Of a stretch of DNA of 64,000 bases, positions 17,511-25,621 are shown in pieces. Below the pieces are notes generated by a model. That model saw only the letters and a list, made by a program, of their open reading frames with translations. It searched no databases and was not told where the DNA came from. Origin of the DNA: JANQEU01 sp965228045 (GTDB lineage: Bacteria; Bacteroidota; Bacteroidia; Cytophagales; Cyclobacteriaceae); contig OZ245789.1 in NCBI GenBank assembly GCA_965228045.1, forward strand, positions 4,154,001 to 4,218,000. Direction: 5' to 3'. Position 1 is the stretch's first letter. Each line of letters starts with the position of its first letter. Both the position numbers and the translations under genes were made by a program.

Positions 17511-17531
17511 GGAGCCGCCTCTGGCGGCTCC
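17511..17531 (+). terminator. Strong hairpin, probable bidirectional terminator
   Basis: A perfect 9-bp GC-rich stem, GGAGCCGCC (17511–17519) with GGCGGCTCC (17523–17531), closes a TCT loop. It lies between two convergent genes, 9 bp after the stop of the Asp-box gene. There is no long T-run, only AAATTTGT after it. Confidence 0.7.
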
Positions 17532-17548
17532 AAATTTGTCTCTAAAGC

Positions 17549-18022
17549 CTATTCGGATTCTGGAGTATTGATCTCTTCCCAATTGACATCAGCTTTCACT
17601 TTATATCCGCCCGGATCAGTATTCCATTCCTCTTTGAGTCCACCCTGAAGTGAGGTAAAGAAATCCTCGTAAAATAACAGCAGCTTACCATCCTGAATTA
17701 CATATTGGGTGGGGTCTGGCGCCATCTTGTTCTTATTTTCCGCTATGGCGTATGCACACCAGCCACCATAGGCAGGAGCATATTTGACAGGGTTTTGCTC
17801 AAAAACCGATTGATTTTCACTGTTTGCAAAGAAGTAGTCTACACCTTCGTAGGATGTCCGGTACTTCTGGTTTCCCACGGAAGGCTCCTCTGACTGAAAA
17901 TATGACACTGGGTCGTAACCTGCCAGAGCCACACCATCTTTGACATAGATTGCACCCTTCGGTGCTTCCGGACCGCCACAAGCCAAAAGAATTATTAAAA
18001 AAGGTAGATAGATTGATCTCAT
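17549..18022 (-). CDS. YHS domain lipoprotein
   Basis: A protein of 157 residues with a lipoprotein signal (lipobox ILLAC, Cys near residue 14). The YHS-like core runs from GVALAGYDPVSYF to YGGWCAYA (about residues 30–100), the arrangement seen in small 'YHS domain-containing' exported proteins of Bacteroidota and Proteobacteria. The conserved Cys in GGWCAYA and nearby acidic residues suggest metal binding, but the function is not defined. ATG 18022 is chosen: the 40-codon upstream extension lacks signal-peptide character and the chosen start opens directly on it. Confidence 0.82.
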   Translation of the reverse strand: MRSIYLPFLIILLACGGPEAPKGAIYVKDGVALAGYDPVSYFQSEEPSVGNQKYRTSYEGVDYFFANSENQSVFEQNPVKYAPAYGGWCAYAIAENKNKMAPDPTQYVIQDGKLLLFYEDFFTSLQGGLKEEWNTDPGGYKVKADVNWEEINTPESE

Positions 18023-18215
18023 AATTTGAAGGTTTTCGTAAGAACAGCCATTTAAATCGGTAAGTTGAATCTCAGATACAAAAAGAGTGGATTTGGTCTT
18101 GAAGGAGACATCGGTGAACTCGGTCATTAGTGCCGTGAGCATTGATTGAAGCTTCGTTTAGGGACATGTAACACCGGACCTTCGTATATTGTATCTTCCA
18201 ACTCGAAGATCACTA

Positions 18216-18977
18216 ATGGACAAAGCGTCTCGAGATCCAAAAGAATGCCTGAATTGCGGCCATCAGGTTTCTGGTAATTACTGTCAGAACTGCGGACAGA
18301 AAACAGGTACTAGAAAATTTGATCTCAATTACCTGTCCAATGAACTTGTGCACCTTGTTGATTTCGACCGCGGTTTTTTTCATACCCTTTACCTATTGGT
18401 AAGAAATCCAGGACTGCACATCCGGGAGTACATTCAGGGAAGAAGGATCGGTTTCTCGAACCCTTTCAAACTCTTTGTTATACTCGGAATGGTTACAACA
18501 TGGTTGGCAATCCGGTACCAAATATTTTCGGGCGTCTCCATGGACTATTTGCCTGTATCTGATCAGGAGGGATATACGCTCTATTCAACTCGTTATTTTT
18601 CATTTTTTTCCTTCACAGGAATACTTGTATTCAGCTTAGCAAGCTGGCTGATATTTAAGAACTCAGGATACAACTTCATAGAACATATAGTTCTTAACGT
18701 ATATATAGCAGCTGGTCAATTCCTGGTACTGATCATAATGATGCTACCACTTGTGGTATTTCGGGGAGATGAGACACGAATTATGTATGGAATCCTAAAC
18801 TTTGGATACAATGTCTGGGGTATTGTGACTTTTCTCGGAAAACCCAACGCAAAGACAATACTTCTTGCACTGGTAGCGGTGATAGCCCCAGCCATTATAT
18901 CCTATTATTACAATTTTGCTATTTATATTCTTTCACCTCAAGGATTCTGGCAATTTTTGGATCAACTGATCAATTAA
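18216..18977 (+). CDS. DUF3667 membrane protein with zinc ribbon
   Basis: A 253-residue protein that begins with a four-Cys zinc ribbon (Cys11, 14, 23 and 26; CLNCGH…CQNCGQ). A cytosolic linker and about five membrane segments from residue 90 to the C-terminus follow. This is the DUF3667 layout common in Bacteroidota, with the conserved LVHLVDFDRGFFHTLYLL and PGLHIREYIQGRR stretches. The function is unknown. ATG 18216 is used; the frame-opening codon at 18189 adds nine unrelated residues. Its TAA stop shares the palindrome TTAA with the stop of the convergent ankyrin gene. Confidence 0.85.
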   Translation: MDKASRDPKECLNCGHQVSGNYCQNCGQKTGTRKFDLNYLSNELVHLVDFDRGFFHTLYLLVRNPGLHIREYIQGRRIGFSNPFKLFVILGMVTTWLAIRYQIFSGVSMDYLPVSDQEGYTLYSTRYFSFFSFTGILVFSLASWLIFKNSGYNFIEHIVLNVYIAAGQFLVLIIMMLPLVVFRGDETRIMYGILNFGYNVWGIVTFLGKPNAKTILLALVAVIAPAIISYYYNFAIYILSPQGFWQFLDQLIN

Positions 18978-19483
18978 TCATCCCAAAGGCTGACTTGAGT
19001 TTTGGTTGCCCCTTTTGATTCGAAATATGCAAGCAAGTCGTTCGCGTCATCTCCTCCCCTTTGGGCGTGATGCAAAAATGTAAAACCATGTGGCCCGAGG
19101 CTATCAAGAAGCTGTGGATAGGTTTCAATAATTGGTTTTACGAGATCGGTCTTCCCCAGCATTGTCATCACATGAAGCGTAGGTCTGGCTTTATTGTCAA
19201 TTAAAAAATTGGCAATCTCTTTATTGCCAACGTGCCCCGCAGCACCTATGGCTGTCTCAAAATCTCCTCCACCCCAATCCCATGAGCTGTAAATGAGGTT
19301 TGGATACTCTGACATCAATTCCTTAACCTTTTCAAAATTTCCATGTCCGGCGCCTACGAATGTCCGGACCACATCTTTTTGATATGCTGCCGGCTTGTCC
19401 TCCTGTCCCAAAATTTTGTTTGGTAAAACCAGCAGCGAACCTGCTCCCAGCATGGCACCTTTGATAAATTCTGATCTTTTCAT
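18974..19483 (-). CDS. Exported ankyrin-repeat protein
   Basis: A protein of 169 residues with a Tat-like N-terminus (KRSEFIKGAMLGAGSLLVLP, a Lys-Arg rather than Arg-Arg pair). About four degenerate ankyrin repeats follow (residues 40–160), including a VKELMSEYPNLI helix pair and FLIDNKARPTLH. Proteins of this kind occur alongside cupin or dehydrogenase genes in Bacteroidota, but nothing of the sort is adjacent here. It is probably a periplasmic protein–protein interaction module. ATG 19483 is preferred; ATG 19498 would add five residues ahead of the signal. Confidence 0.72.
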   Translation of the reverse strand: MKRSEFIKGAMLGAGSLLVLPNKILGQEDKPAAYQKDVVRTFVGAGHGNFEKVKELMSEYPNLIYSSWDWGGGDFETAIGAAGHVGNKEIANFLIDNKARPTLHVMTMLGKTDLVKPIIETYPQLLDSLGPHGFTFLHHAQRGGDDANDLLAYFESKGATKTQVSLWDD

Positions 19484-19557
19484 AGTATTCAATTTCATTG
19501 GCCTATAGAGTTACACGTTTTAAAAATGAATTTGAGTGTGTAATTCCTTAAACGGTA

Positions 19558-20292
19558 ATGACATGGATGTCTGTGAAAACTTACATTTGTGCGGTGATCA
19601 TCTCTCACAGGCATAAGTTTATCTTTATAAAAACCGTAAAAACCGCAGGCACCTCAATCGAAATTGTGCTATCCTCAATTTGTGGTCCGGAGGACATTAT
19701 CACCAGAATCTCTCCGAAAGATGAGGAAGTGAGAAACAGCCTCGGTTATCCCGGTCCTCAAAACCAAATCGTTCCATTATACCGATACAACCTCAAGGAT
19801 ATCTGGAATCTTCTCCGAAAAGGGAGGCGAATACGATACTATAACCATGCTCGTGCCAGAGAAATCAAAAGGTGGATTGGTCAGGATATGTGGGACTCCT
19901 ATTATAAGTTCAGCATTGACAGGAATCCCTATGATAAAGTGGTATCGCTCTATTTCTGGAGAGGTGGTCCGGAGAAGTTTGGAAACATTGGCAACTTTTT
20001 GCGCAGTCGAAAAGTCCGAAAAATACACGGGCTAAAATACTATGGCATAGGTGGGGAACTGGCCGTCGATAAAGTTTACCAGTTTGAAAAAATTCCGGAA
20101 ATGCTTCGTGAAATCTCCAATATCCTTAAGCTTCCATCGCCATTATTGGAATTGGAATACAAAGCCAAAGGCGACACATCCAGAGCCAAAAGACACTACA
20201 CTTCGGTACTGTCGAATCCGGATTATGATGTGATCACCAAAATGTTCCGTGCTGAATTTGAGTACTTCAATTATCCGGTGGAATCAGCTTAA
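19558..20292 (+). CDS. Sulfotransferase family 2 protein
   Basis: A 244-residue cytoplasmic enzyme without signal peptide. The PAPS 5'-phosphosulfate-binding loop is FIKTVKTAGTSIE (about residues 23–35) and the 3'-phosphate site is SIDRNPYDKVVSLYFW (Arg122 onward). Both are typical of the carbohydrate/HNK-1-type sulfotransferase family PF03567. It is expected to transfer sulfate from PAPS to a hydroxyl of a glycan or lipid. It could start at ATG 19558 or ATG 19567. The gene stands alone between unrelated genes, so its acceptor is unknown, and its stop abuts the galM stop exactly. Confidence 0.82.
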   Translation: MTWMSVKTYICAVIISHRHKFIFIKTVKTAGTSIEIVLSSICGPEDIITRISPKDEEVRNSLGYPGPQNQIVPLYRYNLKDIWNLLRKGRRIRYYNHARAREIKRWIGQDMWDSYYKFSIDRNPYDKVVSLYFWRGGPEKFGNIGNFLRSRKVRKIHGLKYYGIGGELAVDKVYQFEKIPEMLREISNILKLPSPLLELEYKAKGDTSRAKRHYTSVLSNPDYDVITKMFRAEFEYFNYPVESA

Positions 20293-21423
20293 CTATTGCT
20301 TCACACCAAACCTGTAGATCGTCTCGGTACTGTACGTCTGATCGGGTTCCAGAACAACGGAAGGGAAATCCGGTTGATTAGGAGAATCCGGATAATGCTG
20401 AGTTTCCAGACAAAATCCTGATCTTCTGGGGTAAACTTCATCACCCTTTCCTGTAACACCATCCAGGAAATTGCCAGTATAAAATTGTACTCCTGGTTCC
20501 GTAGTCAACACTTCCATCGTCCTACCCGAGCCCGGATGATGAACTTCGGCAAACGATCGAAGTTCACCCATCTCACCGTTGAGTACCCAGCAGTGGTCAT
20601 ATCCACCTCCTACTGCAATCTGTTCATTGTCGGCATTTATGTCCTGACCAATAGGTTTGGCTGCTGTAAAATCGAAAGGAGTACCCGAAACATCTCTCAA
20701 TTCTCCGGTTGGTATTAAGGTAGAATCAACAGGAAGATACTGGTCCGCATCCATTTTTAAAACGTGATCCAGATGGGTACTGGTAAGATCGCCACTCAGG
20801 TTGAAATATGAATGCTGAGTTAGATTCACAATGGTCTTCTGGTCAGTTGTGGCTTTATATTGTATCCTAAAATCGGTAGGAGTGAACGTATAGGTAACTT
20901 CGCAATCTAACGTTCCCGGAAATCCTTCCTCACCATTTAAACTGACGTACTTCATGACCAGTCCTACCCGGCCAGGCTCCTGAAAAGTATCTGTTACACT
21001 CCAAACTACTTTATCAAATCCCTTAATTCCTCCGTGAAGGGAGTTTGGACCATTGTTCTGAGCAAGTGTATACTCCTCGCCATCCAGTGTAAACTTACCT
21101 CCGGCAATTCTATTACCATACCTACCAACGAGCGCACCAAAAAATGGATTGTCCCTCATATAGCCATAAATATCATCGAATCCCAGGACGATGTCTTCCA
21201 TATTACCGTCCTTGTCCGGAACCTTGAGGCTGGTTACGATGCCTCCATAATTGGTGACCTGTGCTATCAGTTTCCCTTCAAAACCAAGGGTGTAAAGGTC
21301 TACCGGATATAAATCAATTTCTCCAAAAGGTTCTTTTTCAAACATAGGTTCAGGGGCTTGCTGCTCCACGCACGAAAATAGGAAAGTTACAAGCAACAGG
21401 AAATATAGGTTAGTCTTTGTCAT
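20293..21423 (-). CDS. galM: Aldose 1-epimerase (mutarotase), lipoprotein form
   Basis: A protein of 376 residues that interconverts alpha and beta anomers of aldoses. The N-terminus is a lipoprotein signal with lipobox LFSC, so this mutarotase is exported rather than cytoplasmic. Catalytic landmarks are NSLHGGIKGFDK (His), LTQHSYFNLSG (His) and VQFYTGNFLDG near the C-terminus. ATG 21423 is chosen because it starts the signal peptide; the 24-codon extension upstream has no such character. It is the last gene of the minus-strand set nagB–ROK kinase–galM, 82 bp after the kinase, which suggests shared use of amino sugars or hexoses. Confidence 0.92.
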   Translation of the reverse strand: MTKTNLYFLLLVTFLFSCVEQQAPEPMFEKEPFGEIDLYPVDLYTLGFEGKLIAQVTNYGGIVTSLKVPDKDGNMEDIVLGFDDIYGYMRDNPFFGALVGRYGNRIAGGKFTLDGEEYTLAQNNGPNSLHGGIKGFDKVVWSVTDTFQEPGRVGLVMKYVSLNGEEGFPGTLDCEVTYTFTPTDFRIQYKATTDQKTIVNLTQHSYFNLSGDLTSTHLDHVLKMDADQYLPVDSTLIPTGELRDVSGTPFDFTAAKPIGQDINADNEQIAVGGGYDHCWVLNGEMGELRSFAEVHHPGSGRTMEVLTTEPGVQFYTGNFLDGVTGKGDEVYPRRSGFCLETQHYPDSPNQPDFPSVVLEPDQTYSTETIYRFGVKQ

Positions 21424-21505
21424 GCGTCTAAAATAACTAAAATCCGATATAGAAGCACTGTTGACTTTAGACGAAATTCTCGGCGAATAAGACATATGAT
21501 CAACT

Positions 21506-22471
21506 TCAGGCGACAGACTTTTCAGTAATCTGCATCTGATTCACCGCATAGCTGGCGGCTCCGAGTACGCCCATATTACTATGATTGTGATTTGATATCA
21601 GAAAATCTATGTCATGAAGATAATTTCCCAGAGTGACTTTCCTAAATTCTTTGACTACCGGATCGAGAAACAAGGCATCAGCTTTCGCCAGTCCTCCGCC
21701 GAAAATTATGGCCTCCGGGTCAAAAATTGCAGCCACATTGGCCAAAGCCTTACCCAGGACCTCTCCAGTGTAGTCAAATGCCTTCAAGGCGAGAGGATCC
21801 CCTGACTTGGCCGCCTTTGCGATATCTTCACCGGTCATAAGTTCCTCTTCCACTTCTCCCAGCTTCCAATCGCGAATGTGGCGCATCGTCTTTTTCAATC
21901 CTTCTGCAGATGCATAAGTTTCCAGACATCCTTGTCTGCCACATTTGCAATATCTTCCATTGGGATCTACCGTAACATGTCCGAGCTCTCCCCCGGCAGC
22001 ATTTTTCCCAACAAGCAAGTCTCCATTGACAAAAAAACCAGAACCCAGTCCAGTGCCAAGTGTGATAAAAATGAAATCATCATAATTTTTTCCCACACCA
22101 TGACTTTTTTCGCCATAAGCCGCGGCATTGGCATCATTTAAAAGAAAAGTAGGTACCTCAAAAACCTGCTCAAGTTTCTCCGCAATAGGTATCTCATCGC
22201 CCCATGCAATCAGATTAAATGCCTCCTCGATACAGCCGGTTTTAAGATTCCCTTTAGGAGCACCTACACCAATGGCTGCGATCTCCTTATACTTACCCAG
22301 GCGCTTTCTGGAAACTGCGGCTTCCAGCTCAACTATGAAATTATCGAATGTGTCTCCCAAATTGGTGGGGATGGACCCGTCATAAACAAATTCTCCATCC
22401 TCATCCATCAACCCAAATTTGGTATTGGTACCCCCCAGGTCAATGCCCAGGATCAGTTTCTGCTTCTCCAT
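21506..22471 (-). CDS. ROK family sugar kinase
   Basis: A protein of about 321 residues with the ATP-binding motif GIDLGGTNTK (about residues 10–19), the catalytic Asp in LLNDANAAAYGE, and the ROK zinc signature (His in GGELGHVTVD, then C-x-C-x-x-x-x-C in CKCGRQGCLE). It phosphorylates a hexose, most often glucose, N-acetylglucosamine or N-acetylmannosamine. The position 4 bp after nagB makes N-acetylglucosamine or glucosamine an attractive substrate, although the glucokinase annotation is equally possible. ATG 22471 is chosen over a TTG three bases earlier. Confidence 0.9.
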   Translation of the reverse strand: MEKQKLILGIDLGGTNTKFGLMDEDGEFVYDGSIPTNLGDTFDNFIVELEAAVSRKRLGKYKEIAAIGVGAPKGNLKTGCIEEAFNLIAWGDEIPIAEKLEQVFEVPTFLLNDANAAAYGEKSHGVGKNYDDFIFITLGTGLGSGFFVNGDLLVGKNAAGGELGHVTVDPNGRYCKCGRQGCLETYASAEGLKKTMRHIRDWKLGEVEEELMTGEDIAKAAKSGDPLALKAFDYTGEVLGKALANVAAIFDPEAIIFGGGLAKADALFLDPVVKEFRKVTLGNYLHDIDFLISNHNHSNMGVLGAASYAVNQMQITEKSVA

Positions 22472-22475
22472 CAAA

Positions 22476-24398
22476 TCAATAAGAATATCTTACAAAAGCC
22501 TCCATGGCTTCGTATTCGGTCAGACCCAATTTATCGTATATAGATGCGGTCTCCTTGTTTCTGTCCTCTGCTCTTTGCCAGAATTCGCGACTATCACTTC
22601 CAGGGAAGACCGGGGTATCTTTTTGCGATTGGTGCTTAAATATCGCTTTTCTTTTCCTCGTTAAATCGGAAGGGCTTAAAGGTATGGCCATTTCAATTTC
22701 CTCGATGGGCCATTCCTGCCATGCACCTCTATAAAGCCATAGGTAACATTCCTTTATCCAACTCGCCTTATCCTTTTTGAGCCTTTTGAGTGACTCCAGA
22801 ATGGCATCAAGACAAACCTTATGAGTGCCATGAGGATCTCTAAGATCCCCGGCTGCAAAAACCTGATGCGGTTTTACCTCATCCAAAAGTTTCGTGATGA
22901 TTTCAATGTCTTCCTCACCTACTTTGCCCTTCTCGACCTGACCAGTTTCATAAAATGGCATATTCAAAAAATGAATATGATCGTCATCCAGACCACAAAA
23001 ACGGGCTCCACTGGCAGCCTCTCCTTTTCGGATCAATCCCTTTACAGTGCGCACAAGCGGATCATCCACATCTCCCTGCTTCTTTGTCATCAGCGCATCC
23101 GCAATTTTGTTGAAAACCTTTTCCGTATCATGATTCAGAAATCCATTGGATTTCATGAAGTCCTTGGCGAATTCCGCGAACCGACGTGCATCGTCATCAA
23201 ATACGGCAATGTTTCCTGAGGTTTGGTAAGCCACATGCACATCGTGTCCCTGGTCTACCAGACGAAGGAATGTTCCTCCCATTGATATCACATCATCATC
23301 AGGGTGAGGACTAAATATGATTGATCTTTTTTGAGCAGGTTTGGCTCTTTCAGGACGCTTCTTGTCATCGGTATTTGGCTTCCCACCAGGCCAACCGGTA
23401 ATGGTCTGCTGAAGCAGATTAAAAATCTTCACATTAAGATCCTGGGTGTCACCGTAATACACTACCAGATCTCCCAGATCATTCATCTTATAATCATCGT
23501 CTGTCAACTTCAGAATGGGTTTCTCAAGTTTTTGGCTTAGCCAAATGACGGCTCTCTTTGCCAGGGTTTCATTCCAGTCACATAATGAAACTACCCACGG
23601 TGTCTTGATCCTGGTCAGCTCCAGTGCGGCATTTTCATCAATCAGGACCTCCGCATCAGGGTGATTCTGAAGAAATGTAGCGGGTATCTCTTTGTTCACC
23701 GGCCCTTCCACTGCCTTTTTGATGATTTCCGCCTTCTTCTCCCCCCATGCGATCAGGTAGATCTTCCGTGCTTTAAAAATTGTTTTTATACCCATGGTAA
23801 TGGCCCTTCTCGGAACCAGTTCTTCCCTTACGAATTCACGCGTCGCATCTGAAATTGTAATTGGGTCCAGCTTAACCAAACGGGTAGTAGAATCTGCGTA
23901 ACTGGGGGGTTCATTGAATCCTACGTGGCCTGTCCGACCAATACCAAGGATCTGAATGTCCATCCCTCCGAGCTTGTCAATTTTTCTGTCGTATTGCCTG
24001 CAGTATTCACCGACTTCCTCCAATGCAAGTGTTCCGTCCGGGATGTGAACATTCTCGGGTTTAATATCGACATGATCAAAAAGATGGGTATGCATGAAAT
24101 GGTAATAGCTGAGGCTGGATTCTCTGGACATGGGATAGTACTCATCCAGATTAAATGTGATAACATTCTGGAAGCTAAGACCATCTTCCCTATGCATCCG
24201 AACCAACTCATTATAAACATCAACGGGGCTCGCGCCGGTGGCCAGACCTAATACGACATACTTGTCAGTCTTTTGCCGCTCCCTGATGAGGCTCGCAATC
24301 TCATCGGCAATCTTTATGGAGGCAACCTTACTGTTGGCATGAATACTTACCGGAAGTCGCTCAAGGGTTTTTGAAGAATCGTCTACTACCTGGACCAT
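22476..24398 (-). CDS. nagB: Glucosamine-6-phosphate deaminase fused to PIG-L deacetylase domain
   Basis: A 640-residue two-domain protein. Residues about 15–265 are NagB-like: FNLDEYYPM carries Asp85 (E. coli Asp72) and GIGRTGHVGFNEP carries His158 and Glu163. The position equivalent to E. coli Asp141 is Thr156. Residues about 355–600 form a PIG-L/LmbE domain with the zinc motif PHPDDD (364–369) and a later HGTH. The fusion is common in Bacteroidota and is usually named NagB. The PIG-L part could deacetylate GlcNAc-type substrates so that one polypeptide does both steps; no separate nagA is in the window, and this is inference. First gene of the minus-strand operon, divergent from a LacI-type regulator. 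Confidence 0.9.
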   Translation of the reverse strand: MVQVVDDSSKTLERLPVSIHANSKVASIKIADEIASLIRERQKTDKYVVLGLATGASPVDVYNELVRMHREDGLSFQNVITFNLDEYYPMSRESSLSYYHFMHTHLFDHVDIKPENVHIPDGTLALEEVGEYCRQYDRKIDKLGGMDIQILGIGRTGHVGFNEPPSYADSTTRLVKLDPITISDATREFVREELVPRRAITMGIKTIFKARKIYLIAWGEKKAEIIKKAVEGPVNKEIPATFLQNHPDAEVLIDENAALELTRIKTPWVVSLCDWNETLAKRAVIWLSQKLEKPILKLTDDDYKMNDLGDLVVYYGDTQDLNVKIFNLLQQTITGWPGGKPNTDDKKRPERAKPAQKRSIIFSPHPDDDVISMGGTFLRLVDQGHDVHVAYQTSGNIAVFDDDARRFAEFAKDFMKSNGFLNHDTEKVFNKIADALMTKKQGDVDDPLVRTVKGLIRKGEAASGARFCGLDDDHIHFLNMPFYETGQVEKGKVGEEDIEIITKLLDEVKPHQVFAAGDLRDPHGTHKVCLDAILESLKRLKKDKASWIKECYLWLYRGAWQEWPIEEIEMAIPLSPSDLTRKRKAIFKHQSQKDTPVFPGSDSREFWQRAEDRNKETASIYDKLGLTEYEAMEAFVRYSY

Positions 24399-24468
24399 TT
24401 CTAAGTTGTTTTTAATAGAACAAAAAAACTCAGTTTTAACTAGTATTCCAAGTCATTAAAAACGAAAT

Positions 24469-24505
24469 GTGTTCGAACACACTAAATTTTGGTTCGAACA
24501 CACTA
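24469..24505. promoter_or_regulatory. Twin operator of LacI-type regulator
   Basis: Two direct copies of GTTCGAACACACTA (24471–24484 and 24492–24505) lie exactly 21 bp apart, about two DNA turns. Each contains a palindrome: GTGTTCGAACAC at 24469–24480 and GTTCGAAC at 24492–24499. They occupy the 146-bp divergent gap between nagB and the LacI-family gene. Central-CG dyads are typical LacI-family operators, so this is the probable binding site for the adjacent regulator. Confidence 0.65.
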
Positions 24506-24511
24506 TTTTTG
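24504..24511 (+). promoter_or_regulatory. Candidate -7 element of the LacI-family gene
   Basis: TATTTTTG matches the Bacteroidota -7 consensus TAnnTTTG exactly and overlaps the end of the second operator copy, 33 bp before the ATG at 24545. Such overlap would allow autorepression. No well-spaced -33 TTG is clear. Confidence 0.4.
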
Positions 24512-24544
24512 AGGATCATTCGGAATTCAGCCAGGAGTTTTCAG

Positions 24545-25621
24545 ATGGACAACAAAAAAGTAACGATCAAGGACATCGCAAAAATGGCCGAGGTTTCACC
24601 CGGTACAGTGGATCGGGTCCTGCACAACCGAGGTAAGGTATCCAAGGACAAAAAGAAACGGATAGATGAAGTACTCAGGGAAATTAACTATCAACCTAAC
24701 CTGATTGCAAAAACGCTCAAGAACAATAAAATTTATTCGATCCAGGTTTTAATACCTGATCCAAGTACGGATGAATACTGGCAAAAGGTAGAGTGGGGAG
24801 TAAAGCAAGGTCTGCGTGAATATCAGTCCTTCGGGATCAGAATCGAAACACACTATTTTGACATCTCCAATGAGACCTCATTTGAGAAAATCTCTAATCA
24901 CGCTTTAAACTCAAAACCGGATGGAATCCTCATTGCACCCATGCACAGGCACCAATCGGATACCTTTTTCAAAAAATGCATCGCGAATGAGATTCCTTAT
25001 GTGATCTTTAATTCTCCACAAACAGAATCCAATCCGGTTACGTTTATTGGTCAGGACCTGTATCAAAGTGGTCGGGTGGCGGCGGAACTGATTACGCTCT
25101 CCCAAAAAAGTAAGGGTCGGATTTTACTGCTTCATATTGATGAAACACCTGACAATGCCATTCATATTTTGAATAAGGAAAATGGAGCAAGAGATTTCCT
25201 TGGTGAAAAAAACTATCCTGATGACCTGATACAAAGCATCACGCTGTTTCATGATGACTCTGTCGATCTCGAGGAGACCATTCGAACTAAAGTTGTACTG
25301 GACAAAGACATCTCAGGAGTAATCATCAGCACCTCAAAATCTTATGAGGTGGCTGAAATATTTAAAGAGTGCAATCCCGATTGTGTTATCGTGGGTTACG
25401 ACCTGATCTCCAGAAACACAAGACTTCTCGAAGCCGGGGTCATTACCTTTCTGATCAACCAAAGTCCGATTCAACAATCGTACCTTGGGGTACAAAGATT
25501 CGTGGATAAGCTGGTTTTTGAGAAGGAGGTAAGAAAACAGGAGTTACTACCTATTCAGGTAGTAACTCCGGAAAATCTTAATTCTATTCAGATACAGCGA
25601 TTTGGGTCAGTTAGGCTGTGA
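24545..25621 (+). CDS. LacI family transcriptional regulator
   Basis: A protein of 358 residues with an N-terminal LacI helix-turn-helix (VTIKDIAKMAEVSPGTVDRVLHNRGKVS, with the Ala in place of the usual hinge-contact residues as in many Bacteroidota members). A periplasmic-binding-protein-like sensor domain (about 65–350) follows. ATG 24545 is chosen, because the 26 upstream codons of the frame run through the twin operator. It is divergent from the nagB operon and most likely controls that operon and itself in response to an amino sugar or its phosphate. The 3' end overlaps the convergent oxidoreductase gene by 11 bp. Confidence 0.9.
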   Translation: MDNKKVTIKDIAKMAEVSPGTVDRVLHNRGKVSKDKKKRIDEVLREINYQPNLIAKTLKNNKIYSIQVLIPDPSTDEYWQKVEWGVKQGLREYQSFGIRIETHYFDISNETSFEKISNHALNSKPDGILIAPMHRHQSDTFFKKCIANEIPYVIFNSPQTESNPVTFIGQDLYQSGRVAAELITLSQKSKGRILLLHIDETPDNAIHILNKENGARDFLGEKNYPDDLIQSITLFHDDSVDLEETIRTKVVLDKDISGVIISTSKSYEVAEIFKECNPDCVIVGYDLISRNTRLLEAGVITFLINQSPIQQSYLGVQRFVDKLVFEKEVRKQELLPIQVVTPENLNSIQIQRFGSVRL

